Shown here piece after piece: positions 1 to 12,799 of a stretch of DNA of 64,000 nucleotides. The stretch spans positions 14,594,690 through 14,658,689 of the forward strand of contig NC_084601.1 of assembly GCF_033807715.1 (NCBI RefSeq), given 5' to 3'. Within the stretch, counting starts at the first letter, position 1. Every line of letters begins with the position of its first letter. The notes under the pieces are model-generated. The model was not told the origin of the DNA. It was given only the letters and a program-made list of their open reading frames with translations, and searched no databases. The position numbers were made by a program, and so were the translations under genes. This stretch comes from Cololabis saira (Eukaryota > Chordata > Actinopteri > Beloniformes > Belonidae).

Positions 1-3000
1 CAGTTTTAGTGACGCTGTACTTGAGTTTCTCCGCTGCTCCGATTCCGTCGGCACGAACATGTAAAACTTCAAGGACTCATCCCATTCCCAACATATAAAA
101 CTTGTTCTTGCTCCTGCTTCTTCCTCGTGGAGTTGCATCTCCTCACAACCTCCCCATCTGGGCTGGCAGGAGATAAATTAGCAGGTGTCTGACCTTTGCT
201 GCTTGTGACGTGTGAACTATCCCCGGAGAAACTCTGGTTTTGGAGGTGAAATGCCATTCCTCATGGGGACAGATGTCGTAATTCTCAGACTGCTATGTGA
301 CGAGTTTGAACAAAGGTAAACTGTGGAATGGAGGTGCATGGTTGTACTTAGTTTTTATGAGTATGTTTGACATTTAGGGAAACTGACATATGAGGTTTGA
401 AACCGCTTACACTGTATGGTACTTTTGTTCTCCTGGTAGAAACATCACTACAGGCAAGTGGATGTGTCGTGATTTTGAACACATGCACATAATGATAGAA
501 GATATAAAAAAACGTTTGGGGGTTAACTTTGCAAACGTTCATTTCAGGACAGCGTTGCCTTGGACTTGGCGACGAGTGATGGAAGGCGGTCTCGTGGATG
601 TGAAACTGTATCTGAAGTATCCTCCGTCAACCCCGTTCAACAAACAAATCTCATATGCCGGATTATCTTCCTCCTCCAAGGCACGAATGTCCTTAAAAAT
701 AACTCCTTATAATAGATTCAAAAGGGATTGAAGGCTCACTACAGAATGAGAAGAAATAAAAGGATGATTTTGACAAAACATAACAAAGCCATTCATAATT
801 CGATCTTAAATTCAGTCATTTATTTCTTAAATGACAAAAGATTTGAGAATTTGTCTTCCAAGTCCCTTTTAGTGCAAGGCATACATTTCTTGAGTGCGCA
901 CAAGAAACCGATCTTGTTTAAGTGCCTAATTGCATCAAGTAAATTAAAAAAGGATATTACTGCAGCACATATGCGCTAACGCGTAACAGCATTTATGGGA
1001 AATGACTCTCATATCAAGCCCAACTCGCCGATGGAGGGAGCCTCAAATTGCACATTTGGAACAAAGTCAGGCTAATTTTCAGTAGCTCCTTCTCTAAGCC
1101 TGACGGTGCACGAGGGGGGTGAATGCATAACCTGTGGTTTCTCAAAGTAAGGATTCAGAGTTAAGTTGAGAATTTTCCTCTTAAGATGGCGACACTGATA
1201 GAGCTTTGGAGTTAAACTAACATATGGAGCAAATAGAGGGGTCTCTTGATTAGATTTAGCTTTTCCTTGTCATTACTCATGTGGGGTAGAAATGTTTATG
1301 GAGAGCGGTGACTGGTGGGAGGTGGAGCGGGGGGGGCAGAAGGCGTGGATGCTCTCCGTTCGTGTCTCTCCTGGTTCCTGTGGGCTTGCATGTTTATTTT
1401 TAATTTCTGATGGTGTTAATGGTAAAAGTCTGTTGAGCATTAATGGGAAGATTGGAGGCAGCATCCATATTGTAATTTTGACAGTTTTGATGTGATAAAG
1501 ATATTAAAAACAGAAGGAAAGAATTCATTGATAAAATGGGAAACAGTCATGTAAATGTGAATTCACCTTTTTCCAGTCATCTTTGATTTTTTTCCCTTTC
1601 TATTCCCACAGTGCTGAGTAAAGGTGCACCTGATATGACTGTCAGGTAAACCTGTACACTGTTTTATTTGAGCTTTTTATTGTTTTCTAAACTTTAAAAG
1701 GCACAAGTTTTGTTGATGACTTCTCACTTATCAGCTCTAGAAGTTTCTGGTCGGCCCATTGAATCTTTGTAGCAATAACTGCTAATACGGTTCAAACCTT
1801 GATCCTTTTTTTTTTTCCAGACTGTGTAAATAAACGTTTTAAACAGAGCCTCTCCCGCAGCTGGCATCTGACTTTATTTTTATCATAGACGCTCAGTTTA
1901 TTTTGAGTCTTTACATCTCGAGTGACTCCCGAGCCATTCTTCTGGAAGCTGTGACCTCTCAGAAGTAACAAAAAAGGAGAAATAAAGAACCCGGAGTGTT
2001 TTCCTTCCTTCTGGTTTGTTTTTCAGTCCCCTTTAAAAATGAACTTGGGGTTTGGCTGCTATGCACATGGTGCGGTAGCCGGAATAGAGAGAGCAGCCAG
2101 GGAGAGAAACGAAAACAGAACGGAAAATAAGGCAAAAAACAAATTTGTTGCTTTTTCAGACTCTTTTATAGGCAACACATTCTAATTGTACGATAACCTT
2201 CAGCAAAAAAACGCCATGGTTTCATTTTATTGCGTTATTGTGATAATAGCGTTAAAATGTGCTATTTGATGTGTTATTTTTGAATTGTTGATCAGTCTTG
2301 TAGTCTGAATGCCACGATTCCTATTCTGCAAATTTGTAAGACAACTAGCCATGTAGTCTGAACAGCAAAGCAATCTGAGACCATGGAAAGTGTTGTAGTG
2401 TGAACGGGGCCTTGCTCAGCTAACTGGCTGCTAACTCTAACCAGAGGGGAAGGAAGAGTATTACTGTATATTGCTTTTGGGTATTCTGTTAGGATTACAT
2501 TATTGAATTAGTTCATGGATTGTTTGTGCAATGGTTCTGATGTTTATTGACTAGTTCAGCCTGCAAGCATGCTCTCAGGGCTTACGGTTCAACAACAAAA
2601 TGCCTGGCATCCTAGTTTCAGAACCACTAAAACTGTCAGCAGTGCTTCACTTAGCAAATCTATGACTGTATTAGGCAACAACCCTCTTGCGAAATACACC
2701 CTGCATGTTGTACTTTTGCTGTTTGTAATTGTGATTTGTGTTTGAGAACTTAAAGTTTAAATTCTGACTTGGCTCTGAAATGCCTGTGAATTTTTCCCCT
2801 TCTTCATTTAAAAAAAAAAAAAAAGAAGCCTAACATCATTTATCGTCCTTCAGTTCTACGCTACAGTATGAATCATTTTCTCATAACTCCAACGCACAGA
2901 TGCTTCAGTGGCTCTGGGTCAGGAGAGGCTAGCTGTTGCACGCAGGAACCCATAAGGGACGAGCACTGAAGAGGAACCAAAACTCAATAAACACAGCTAT

Positions 3001-3440
3001 GGGGAGGGGGGAGTTAAAGGGTGTGCTTGTCATAATGGAGGCTACAGTGAGCGCTCCAGTGGCTGCTGGGGTTTTGATGCTGTAATGTGAAACGGCTGGG
3101 GGAAAGAGGACTACAATTCCCCTCTTTGTCTCGTCTCCACCACACCGTCACCCCTCTGTCCTCTCCTCAGCAGACCCTCACAGTGGCCAGACTCATCATC
3201 TCCATCTCTGTCTGTGTCCCCATGTCCGCCACCCATTGCGATGCCGCGATGACTCATTCTAACTTGGACCCGGGCTGATGCAGTTTTCTATGCATATCTG
3301 TCTTTGCTTCTGCTTTTTCTCACAAAGTTGTTTTTTTTTTTTGTCATATCTTCCAACTAAACCACTAACAAACCCATACCAGCATTTCATGTATTTACTC
3401 TTTTCTCTCATTCTCTACATCTCTTCTCTTCTCTCCTCAG
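1..3440 (+). other. dync1i1 intron 10 (partial)
   Basis: No exon is recognisable. The segment expected upstream, ending in a peptide like EYVFHCQ, is not found on either strand, so intron 10 continues past the left edge. An open frame at 390-731 (113 codons) resembles nothing I know. There is an A-run at about 2809-2824. The last 30 bases are a strong pyrimidine tract leading to the exon 11 acceptor. Nothing else is supported. Confidence 0.7.
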
Positions 3441-3587
3441 TCTCCCGTGGTGTCTGTTGGTTTTGCCAGGTTTCACCCCAACCTGGTGGTAGGGGGGACT
3501 TACTCAGGACAGATCGTGCTGTGGGACAACCGCAGTCACCGCAGGACCCCCGTGCAGAGGACTCCCCTCTCTGCTGCGGCGCACACA
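3441..3587 (+). CDS. dync1i1: dync1i1 exon 11 (WD40 propeller)
   Basis: 147 bp, 49 codons, phase 0 at both ends, with an ag acceptor after a CT-rich tract and a gtaagg donor. The translation includes [26 protein letters not shown] and [17 protein letters not shown], a near-identical match to vertebrate DYNC1I1. GQIVLWDN is a typical WD-repeat end. SHRR rather than SNKR before TPVQRTPL favours chain 1 over chain 2. It corresponds to about human residues 341-389. Confidence 0.95.
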
Positions 3588-4167
3588 GTAAGGCCGGGAC
3601 CTTCGATCAGCGACACGCACGTGCTGCATTTAGTCTTGTGTGAAGAACGGCTGGGGCGTCAGACACGCACCCCACTGAGAGACAACTCTGGCAGAAAATA
3701 AAACGATCATTTCTAAAGCAGTTCAGTCAGACAACTTATTCGGTGAAAACTTCAGACACTTTTTTACTGATAAAACATACTTGAGATATGGCGTCTAGGA
3801 GCCTGCAGGTAGGTGGGATTTGATGAGCAGCAGCGAAGCCAGGCAGGTGAGAGATATCAGAAAGCATCTGAGAGAGAAGTGCCTTTTGCCCTTTATATAG
3901 CTTAAAGAACAAGGTGAAGTACTTGAAATGAACCATGCAGAGGGGTGAGAGCAAGCATAAACACGGTTTGAGATGTCTGTCTGAACTAGCTCCCAGGGTC
4001 ACCTCATATGTAGCAATAAACTGACTTTGGCCCTGAGAAGCAAAGCAAAACCGTTTCACAAAATACAACAAGGAAAAAAAAGCAACAACTTTCAGGTGGG
4101 CCAGTTTGTTTTTTGTCTGTTAGCATGTGGCTAATTTAGCTCCACTTAAACATGATCTAAACTATCT

Positions 4168-4360
4168 CAGAATCAGAATCAGAATCATGTTTATTTGGCC
4201 AAGTCAGGTCAAACAAGACAGGGGATTTGACTCGGTTATTTTTGCTCACTGTACAGTAATTAGACAAATGACAGCTCTTATTAACATATATACAATTTTT
4301 TTTTTTAAAGTGAAAGGTGCAGCAGTATGAGGTAGTCATGGTTATTGAAAGGTGCATTGT
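4168..4360 (+). repeat. Interspersed repeat starting with AGAATC units
   Basis: Begins with three tandem AGAATC-type units followed by tgtttatttggccaagtcag and a 'gggatttgactcggtt' stretch. This arrangement is very common in teleost genomes as the tail of a non-LTR or SINE family. I cannot name the family and the boundaries are approximate. It contains a T-run and a short A/T-rich tail. Confidence 0.5.
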
Positions 4361-5300
4361 TACATCTAATCCGGGCCTGAGCTCGAAGATGATGATGACT
4401 GCAGTGCCTTTTTTATGTAGGGTGTGTTAAAGAAATGACTCATGTTGAAACGTATCTATATCAAGCTAAGTCTGAGCTGAAGGTTACGCCACAAACACTA
4501 GCTTTTGTTTTACCTTTTTTAATGTCACACAGAGGTGTCCCCCTGAGTCAAACACTAAACCTTAGTTAAGCTAGAAACAGTGCAATTTTGAGCCCAGCTG
4601 TGGTTTGAACTCAGAGCCTTACGTGTTAATTATTTTAATAACAAAGTGTTGCTAAGTTAGTCACATGCTAACTGACAGAGCAGTTGGACCACAAAGTTTT
4701 CCCCCAAGAAGCTTATCCACTTATCTTATTGTAATCCACCTCAACAGTCAGTGGATGAAGGATCACAGGCTGCTTAAACATTCTGGTCAGCTTTGGCAGG
4801 TGTACGGGGAAAGCTACCGGGTCCAACACGGCATTAACGTTAAAGGTCTCTCATTGCTGTACCTGGGAGTTATCATCCTTTTTTACCGTATCAACATTTA
4901 TTCTTAACCTTCCCTTAAAACTGAATTTTACTAAATTGGCAACGCAGACAAAATCATCTCTAAACATGACAAAAAAAGAAAAACAATATTTCAAAAGTGA
5001 TGTTTCCTTGGGGCAGCACGGTGGCTTGGTGGTTAGCACTGTTGCCTCACAGCAAGAAGGTTCCTGGTTCCACTCCCGGGCCTGGCAGGGCTTTTTCTGT
5101 GTGGAGTTTGCATGTTCTCCCCGTGCCTGAGTGGTTCCCTCCAGGTACTCCGTTTTCCTCCCACTGTCCAAAACCATGCATACTAGGTTAATTTGTAGAA
5201 GGTTTTTGGATTATAAAACCTTCTACAAATTGATGATTCTAAATTGCCCATAGGAGTGAGTGAGTGTACCCTATTGTCTGTATATATATACAGTATATAT

Positions 5301-5507
5301 CGAGGGCCAAAGAACATAACCTCCTATCTGAATATGTCCCTTTTTTAGGAAAACACAAAAATGCTATTTTGTTTTAAGGATACCTATATGGGTGGAAATA
5401 ACGTACAGACAGGCTGATTAGGTGTAGCCCACCTTGTGATGTCATCTAAAGTGAAAAACACCAGTCAGACCATTTTGCAGATAGGAGGTTATGTTCTTCG
5501 GCCCTCG
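5301..5507. mobile_element. MITE with 30-bp terminal inverted repeats, inserted in TA repeat
   Basis: Positions 5301-5330 and 5478-5507 are inverted repeats matching at 29 of 30 bases (cgagggcc...ctatctg against its complement, one mismatch). The 207-bp element is flanked on both sides by TA/AT runs, consistent with a TA target site and a Tc1/mariner-type source. The interior has no open frame. It sits inside the older SINE-like repeat. Confidence 0.8.
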
Positions 5508-5659
<152 letters not shown>

Positions 5660-5836
5660 AGCCCTGCGATGGACTGGCGACCTGTCCAGGGTGAACCTTA
5701 ACCTTCCCTTAAAACTGAATTTTACTAAATTGGCAATGCAGACAAAATCATCTCTAAACATGCCAAAAAAAGAACGCTGCCTGGAGGCTCCAGCAGACCC
5801 CCAAGACCCTGCAAAAGGATAAAGTGGGTATAGATA

Positions 5837-5868
<32 letters not shown>

Positions 5869-6184
5869 ATGTTTCCTTGTCATGAAACGTTTCTCACCTC
5901 AGGCCCACTCTACAACTTGACGTGCACTTCTTATGTTTTTTCTCACCTAGAGAGCAAACACATACTCTGAGAATTTGAACTGTGATTGATCATAACAAAT
6001 ATGATACAGCTTTGACATAATAATTGCATATTAGTGGAAGGACAGTGCCTTCGCAGCATTCACATATACATCCACTCGATTGGAGCAATCACACACCAGA
6101 CACGACTGAAAGGACAGCTCAGTTCAGCTCCAGCGAGCTAGCTGACCCCTCGACAAATTACCAATGAATATACACTGGAGACAT

Positions 6185-6470
6185 CTTAGGGCCCATGGCC
6201 TTTTATAATCCCAGGTACAGAAGGCATGTAGGCCCACACGCTGCTAAACGGCCTCCATAATGCCCCTGTAAGTTTACGGGGGGCTGAGGAGTGCGATAAT
6301 GGGGTCGCTGCTCTTCAGCTCCAGCTAGTAAGGCCAGCTTGCTAGCATGGTGCTGATTACTGAATGGACTCTTTGTGCGGCCCAGCAGACAAATCAATTA
6401 CTGCCCAGTAATGATATAATGGCTTCACACACTCGTGGATTCGAACAGCGGCACATATCCGAAGCATAGA
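6185..6470. promoter_or_regulatory. Candidate conserved noncoding element in dync1i1 intron 11
   Basis: High-complexity, repeat-free sequence with clustered homeodomain-type cores, including a perfect dyad ATTACTG-CC-CAGTAAT at 6397-6412 and nearby caatta and ataatgg. The location inside a block known in mammals for DLX5/6 enhancers makes an enhancer plausible, but conservation has not been tested. Confidence 0.25.
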
Positions 6471-6883
6471 GGGATTTAAAAGGACGGCTGCACACTGGCA
6501 TGCGAGCTGCTTGGGAGCCGACGGCGTCCTCCAGGTCTCCTGACGTCACGTGTTTCAGGGTTGAAGTAACACCATCAGAACAGGAATGTGTTTCGGTTTT
6601 TAAGTTGACTAATTACAACTTATAAAATTGATCCAATATTTCACATCCCAGAGAGAGACGATTTATCCAAATAAAGCAATTGCAAAAGAAATATTGTACC
6701 AATGGTTATGATTTACTACGGTGATGAAAGCGTTCAGAATGATACCAAGAAATATTTTAACAAGTAAAGTCTAGTTAGTTTGTCAGTTCCTTCTTGTTGG
6801 AAGCAAGTTGTTTCATCTTTGCCGCTTACATATCTTCACACACCTCATCCCTTTTTTTTGTGATTGTGTACGTGTTTGTGCAG

Positions 6884-6997
6884 CACCCGGTGTACTCCGT
6901 GAACGTGGTCGGCACCCAGAACGCCAACAACTTGATCACTGTGTCAACAGACGGTAGGATGTGTTCCTGGAGTCTGGACATGCTCTCCCAGCCCCAG
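6884..6997 (+). CDS. dync1i1: dync1i1 exon 12 (WD40 propeller)
   Basis: 114 bp, 38 codons, phase 0 at both ends; acceptor gtgcag, donor gtacgt. Encodes [17 protein letters not shown], then [21 protein letters not shown]. The preceding exon ends AAAHT, giving the conserved join [18 protein letters not shown] is a WD-repeat strand end. It differs from human DYNC1I1, as I recall it, at only a few conservative positions. Confidence 0.95.
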
Positions 6998-7489
6998 GTA
7001 CGTGTGCATCAGTCATCGGCCACGCGCCCACACAGCCTGCCGGGAGCAGTAAACGTCTACATGTCGGCGGGAAAAAGATTTATGACTCAGAGATGCTGGA
7101 TTGTTAAAATGCATGCTTTAAGAGCAACTGGAGTTTCATATTCATTGTCTTGGGAGGAAAAAATAGCATCAGAATGGTCACAAATTTGTATTACTTCATA
7201 TGCAAATTAGTATAACAATTGGTTCATAGTTTAATTACTCTAAATGTCAATTAATTTTGTTGGGGTTTTTTTTTTAATGCAGTTTTAAACAACCATGTCA
7301 GAAGGTACACCCCCTGGTTGTGGGAAATATAGTCCTCATTTTCAGAGGGATCAAAACAACTAAGGAGACGTTTGAAATGATAACATTTGGGTTAAAACTA
7401 TCCAACGAATCGTTAAGACCTGGAAGGTGAGATGTACTGCAGCTCTGGATGAACATAAATGCCAACGGACCTGTGTGTGTTTTGTGCAG
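6998..7489 (+). other. dync1i1 intron 12
   Basis: 492 bp, A/T-rich, with a T-run at about 7265-7275. No repeats or conserved-looking elements noticed. Confidence 0.8.
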
Positions 7490-7623
7490 GAGACCATGGA
7501 GCTGGTGTACAGTAAGTCCAAACCTGTGGCAGTGATGTGCATGGACTTCCCCACGGGAGACGTTAACAACTATGTGGTGGGGAGCGAGGAAGGCGCCGTG
7601 TACACCGCGTCCAGACACGGCAG
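7490..7623 (+). CDS. dync1i1: dync1i1 exon 13 (WD40 propeller)
   Basis: 134 bp, starting in phase 0 and ending two bases into a codon (AG, completed by T in exon 14 to give Ser). Encodes [15 protein letters not shown], then [22 protein letters not shown]. The SKSKPVAV and FPTGDVNN wording is DYNC1I1-like. Acceptor gtgcag, donor gttcgt, which lacks the usual A at +3. Confidence 0.95.
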
Positions 7624-7939
7624 GTTCGTGGGCCGTAGTTTTAAATCTTTGGGTAAAGCGTGAGCTCTGTTTCACTGCCTGTCTGTTGTGGCGCTACAAT
7701 AGGATATAATACAGTAAAAAAATACTTAAACCCGCTTTATTAATTTGCTTTACAAATTAAGTACTTTTAACCATGTTTTTATTTTATTTTTGCGAATATT
7801 CTCACTTTTATTTCCAGCTCGGGTATTGGTAATGCATCATTTGGCAAGAGTGAGATGTTTACAAAGTCTATGCCTTATATAATACAAAAAAAAGAGATTC
7901 AATGTTTGCATAAAGATAATATTTGTCTTCCTTCTCCAG
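7624..7939 (+). other. dync1i1 intron 13
   Basis: 316 bp, A/T-rich with a good pyrimidine tract (cttccttctccag) before exon 14. Nothing else seen. Confidence 0.8.
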
Positions 7940-8084
7940 TAAGGCGGGTATCTGTGAGATGTTCGAGGGCCACCAGGGGCCCGTCACAGGTATCAGCTGT
8001 CACAGCGCAGTGGGAGCTGTGGACTTCTCCCACCTCTTTATCACATCCTCCTTCGACTGGACCGTCAAACTCTGGAGCACCAAG
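7940..8084 (+). CDS. dync1i1: dync1i1 exon 14 (WD40 propeller)
   Basis: 145 bp; with exon 13 it makes 93 whole codons. Encodes [18 protein letters not shown], then [26 protein letters not shown]. The [10 protein letters not shown] motif is the hallmark WD-repeat end of dynein intermediate chains. The donor gtatag lies six bases before a 60-nt TG repeat, which may affect recognition of this splice site. Confidence 0.95.
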
Positions 8085-8087
8085 GTA

Positions 8088-8090
<3 letters not shown>

Positions 8091-8164
<74 letters not shown>
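8091..8164. repeat. (TG)30(AG)7 microsatellite at the exon 14 donor
   Basis: Pure TG from 8091 to 8150 then AG to about 8164, beginning at intron position +7. In the RNA this is a UG repeat, the preferred ligand of TDP-43 and CELF-type proteins. Confidence 0.95.
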
Positions 8165-8325
8165 GAAAGGGGGAGAGGGAAGATGTGTGGGGGGTTGATT
8201 GTGGCTCTAAGAGCTTCCACAGACGGACTCCTGGGAGACTGCAGGAGGGTAATCGTGTACATTAGGAGAGTAATTCTTCTGAAAATCACTACTTCCATAC
8301 ACGTGTGTGTCCATATATGCGCGTG

Positions 8326-8360
<35 letters not shown>

Positions 8361-8754
8361 GGGAGTAAGTTTGGTAAAATCTCTTATTTTCTGTGTGATC
8401 TGTTAAGTGAGAATACAGTATTGTTGATTATTGTGACTGACTTCAACGCACTCAGTTTTCTCTCGGACTCTGTGCCAGTGAATTTGCGATGAAATCTTGT
8501 CTCGTAAATGGCAGGAAACATGTATTCCTCTTGTGGTCATTTGCGTGGGCCGTCCTATTGGGTAAAAAAACCACAACAAACCAAAGATTTTGGCACATTT
8601 ATCTCAGTCATCAAGCATAGAAGACATGAATCTAAACACGCACAAGCATATGCATAACCCACACATAAACATAAGATGAAAAATGCTTCAAGGACATTTT
8701 CATAAGACCTACCAAATATACAAAATGTCCTAAAGATGAGGCATGGCACACATT

Positions 8755-8785
8755 ATATATATATTTTATATGTATATTTATATAC

Positions 8786-8851
<66 letters not shown>

Positions 8852-8852
8852 C
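8755..8852. repeat. (AT)n microsatellite, imperfect
   Basis: Alternating AT tract with interruptions (ttttatatgt, tatttatatac) followed by purer runs. Confidence 0.9.
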
Positions 8853-9029
8853 AGTATGTATGATTGTGAAAAGGCTGCTCCTCTCCCTTTTCACTAAGCC
8901 CTGTTCTCCACATTATCATGATTTTGGGTGTTTATATCATTCAAATGTTTGCATTAATTTGTTGGGTTTTGGATGAGTGAATACATTGGTTGTTTTGGGG
9001 GGGCTTATCTTTGTTTACAGGTTTATCTG

Positions 9030-9360
9030 TTAGAAGGGTCAGACCACTCTGTATGTTTTCAGTTGTCCTGGCTGGTTGTTGTGGGTAGATCAGCTGCTCA
9101 ATCAGGGAAGCAGGTTTGCATCATTAGGTCCTCTCAGTGTGAGGACCTGGGCGTGGTTAGGAGGTGGAGAGACTAGGTGGCAGGTTGCTGTGAGGCTGCA
9201 AGTTTTACAGTATTTGTTTGATGTTATGACTTGAGTGATTTTTGTTGAATTTCCTGGGATTCATTTTTCATTAATATTTTTGTTAATAAACCACACTTTT
9301 TGAGTTCATACTCCAGCCTGCCGACCTGCGTTTTGGCAACATAGCTGTAAAGGTTTCCAG
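9030..9360. repeat. Possible LTR-like or other dispersed sequence
   Basis: A moderately GC-rich stretch that passes into 'gttaataaaccacacttttt' followed by 'cagcctgccgacctgcg', an arrangement like the poly(A) signal and R/U5 region of some fish LTR retrotransposons. No TG...CA ends or target duplications could be identified, so this is weak. Confidence 0.2.
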
Positions 9361-9684
9361 TGCCGAATATCACCTTTAGCCCTGTGTATGAGGCAGCGGC
9401 GCTACACAGATATATATTCAAATGTAGTATATTTCACCTTTTACAACACAAAAAGATCCATTCAGCAGTTTTATGTAATGGATCTACAAAACATAGTTCA
9501 ACTGGGTTAGGTGAAATCAAAAGAAGGAAGTGGATAGTAGTGAGTGCTCCCTTTGCCTGAAAGCCTCAAATTATATTCTGAGGCTGCCAATCTTGAAACG
9601 GGTCCACTTGTGCAGTGTAAGTGTAAAATAATCTTGCGATATACAACACTTTCTGTGAAAGACTTCAGAGTTTGTAACATTGTT

Positions 9685-9775
9685 AATCAACACCAGAACA
9701 CCATCAAGCGAGAAGCACAAGGACCAAGAAGCTCTCGTAACGGGTCTGGGACAAGGTGGAGAAGTGTGGACTGAA
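9685..9775 (+). pseudogene. Tc1-like transposase fragment
   Basis: The segment running from 'accatcaagcgagaagcaca' through 'ggaccaagaagctctc' and 'gggtctgggacaa' resembles the N-terminal transposase region of a common fish Tc1-like element (frame reads EAQGPRSSRNGSGT). Only some 90 bp survive, without inverted repeats or catalytic residues. Dead fragment. Confidence 0.45.
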
Positions 9776-11299
9776 TCCGCTGGAGTAGAATGGACAGGAT
9801 ATGACACCACAAAGAAAAAAACTGATTAAAAAAAAGTGCAGACCACCAAAAAAAAGAAAATGCATTAATCAGAAAGGCTACCCCAGTTCTTCAGGGATTA
9901 AAGTGGAATAAACTGACCCACAGAGAGACAAAAATGACAAACTACCCCCTCACACTCAATCCTGCAAACAATTCAGAATCATCCTTTAACAAATCCAAGA
10001 TCGAAGCAACAGAGTTGCCAAAAGGGGCTTATTTGTTTCTTTTTTCTTTTGCAAGGCCTGCAAAGGAGAGTAGGAAATCTATCAATTCATTCACACCTGT
10101 ATCTTTCCATTTCATCATATAAGCCAAATCTCTAAACTGCACAATGTTTGCTTATTTCTTAGTAAAATGCAGCTGGTTTTTATGCATCAGATAATTCATA
10201 GACTTCATAGACTGAATTACAGTTATTGTTCCTTACATGCGTTTTATATAGGATATTCCATTCATCATGACATTATGTCCCCCTGTACCACTGAAATAAA
10301 GCCTTCAATATATCCAAAAACCTGGAATATAACTTCAATCCAACTGCCAACTTGTCTTAGCACCAGTTTCAAAAGAAACTGAATGAAAAATACAGTAGGT
10401 AGGACTTAATAGTGCAATAAAGTTACATATACGTCTACATAACTTGACCTATTTGATTATTATTTGATTATTGCTCATGTCAATGTGACTTTATTCAGGT
10501 ACACTGGCTGTGAGAATGTGTTTATCCTGGAAGTTATTTGATCAGATGCTCCTTGTTGCAGCTCATATGACAAATAACTAGAAGTGCCATGTTGCGGCCT
10601 CGTTTACTCAGGGCATTTCTTTTTTTCTTTCTTTCTTTTACTTGGCAGGATTTCATTGGCAGAAAAACTAAACAGTTGCTGCTCCCGTCAGAGTCAGTTT
10701 GACGAATAGAAACGTTACCTAAAACATTGAAAGGACATGTTTTTGGTAGCGGGGCAGAGGATTAGTTTACTGGTACTTTTTGACATATGACGCAAAAAAT
10801 GAAGATTAATGAGCGCACATACGCCAGGATAAGACCAGGATCAAAAAGGAGGGAGGGAAAGCAGTGTGAGGTGGGAAACCGAGTCAAAAACATGAGCACG
10901 CCGGTATTATGAAGTGAAATTAATGTGGCACCAGCGGAAAGTGATGCTAAATTTGAAAGACGTGAGCGGGACTCTCGCCCTGCTCGCTTTTATATAATAC
11001 ATAATGTATACTGCATAATGCCTACGACTTCATGTCTCACTTTTCATGCTCGGCAGTGGCAGGTTGTAAAGCATTCTGATAAACGACGTCCCACCTTCGG
11101 ATGCCGCCGGTCCATAAGTCTTGGGCAAAGACTCCCGTGACACATATTAAAACATTTCTGTGGATTTTCATCAAGAGAGTGTGTTATTTTCCAGGATTTG
11201 GGAATTCCCTTTCCTTTGAGGGGCACCACAGGAATGCATGTCTGGCTCTTTTCCCACATAATCCATATTTGTGTGTGGGCAGGCAAGTACCTGGGAGTG

Positions 11300-11540
11300 T
11301 GTGTGTGTGTGTGTCGTGTGTGTGTAAATACAGACACACCACACATGCCTCACATACACCTAGAGCAAGCTGCCTTTGCTTGTCTACACCCCCCCCACCC
11401 CCCGCCCGAGGTTGGCCTTCAACCCTCTAGTCACAGCCATCATAACCTGCAGTAACACACACACACACACACACGCACACACTCACACACACTCACACAG
11501 GCTCACTGAGAATCCTTTTTTTCCCTCACACACACACATT
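11300..11540. repeat. Cryptic GT/CA-rich simple repeat region
   Basis: Interrupted GT runs (about 11298-11330), a C-run (about 11391-11404) and ACAC runs (about 11455-11535). Low complexity; open frames here are artefacts. Confidence 0.8.
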
Positions 11541-12579
11541 TCCCCTCAGAGTTCAAAAAGGCCGTCGCACAGAAGTCTGCTAATGTTTTTACACTCAGCG
11601 GTGCAAATATTGTGGTTAGTGAAAGCGCTCCGAGTCGGCCGGAGTGCGAAGATGTCGCGACAGCTGGGAGTGGGTTTATGATTGTGCATAACTTGAACCG
11701 TCTTGCTCTCTTGACCCCAAAACCAGCATCGACTAAGTGATTTGGATGGAGTGTATTCATTCCACTTCTGCTCCCTTAAGACGGTAATTAAAGGGCCGTA
11801 TCATTTTCAGTTCAGCTCGTCGTTAATATGTGTGGTGATGTCTCTAACGAGCGTCTGTAGATGCAGTATTTATGTGGAAAAACAGATTACACTCAAGATA
11901 GCACATGAAAGATTCAAAGATTAATTGGTTTTCAAGTCTGGTGTGAAGCTTTCATACTAATTAGATTTTAACATGAAGATTCAGTGAAATGCCGACTGGC
12001 TGCTGTTGAAATGTTTGCAGAGCGATGAGGCTTTTTCTGAGTCTCGGTCAGTGGCGGTAGCTGAGTTTTAGCAACGGTATCCATAGTCTTGGCTCCATAA
12101 CTTGAAGTTATCCATCTGTTTTGGAAGATGATTCATCTGATGTAAACTGTTGAATGTGCTAGTCAAAATTATGCCCTCCCCCCCCATGAATTATGAAACC
12201 TGAATTTTGAACAAAAAGTCAAAACTTTCAACAGTTGTCCAACAAAACCAAAAATTTCGATCACCGTTCGATCCCGATATAATTCCAGTTCGATAAAGAT
12301 CTGGTTTACGTTTGTAACAGGTGTCTTGCCACAGACTTTCATGGCATCTCTCTGCTGACCAATATCACTCTTCCCCGTTACCGACTGATTTTGGCAGCAC
12401 GGTTGTGCAGACACCTGCAAGCCTGGGGTTTGGGAGCACGTCATGAAGTCACACTATTCAATTGAAGATATCATAATGCGTGTAGGTCCATTGGGGCATG
12501 TTTGGTAAACGTGGTCTCGGACATCCTGGTCTTTCCTTATTATCGTAATTTCCTAAGAGTTTGAGCACCTTTTCCGTTT

Positions 12580-12799
12580 TTTTGTGTTTACTATTTTTTT
12601 CTCTTGTACATTACTCATTTTTCTAAATTTTATATTGCTCTTTTTTATTATTTAGCTATTTATTGGTTATTTCTATTTACATTTTTTGTATAAACTGTTG
12701 AGTGTGTGTGTGTTTGGCTGCTGCACGATTGAATTTCTGCTCTGGGAGATCAATAAAGTCTTCTATTCTATTCTATTCTATTCTATTCTATTCTATTCT
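12580..12799 (+). mobile_element. LINE 3' end with (TTCTA)n tail
   Basis: A T-rich 3' UTR leads into 'attgaatttctgctctggga', gatcaataaag and about seven TTCTA units (12761-12799). A conserved 3' end followed by short tandem units is typical of 5'-truncated fish CR1/L2/Rex-type non-LTR retrotransposons. No open frame remains; the left edge is approximate. Confidence 0.65.

Noticed and set aside
390..731. 113-codon open frame on +
   Set aside because: Unique-looking but no recognisable family, splice context or start context; inside intron 10.
1612..1645. Possible 34-bp micro-exon between ccacag and gtaaac
   Set aside because: Stop codons in two frames, no match to the dynein chain, and length not a multiple of three between phase-0 exons.
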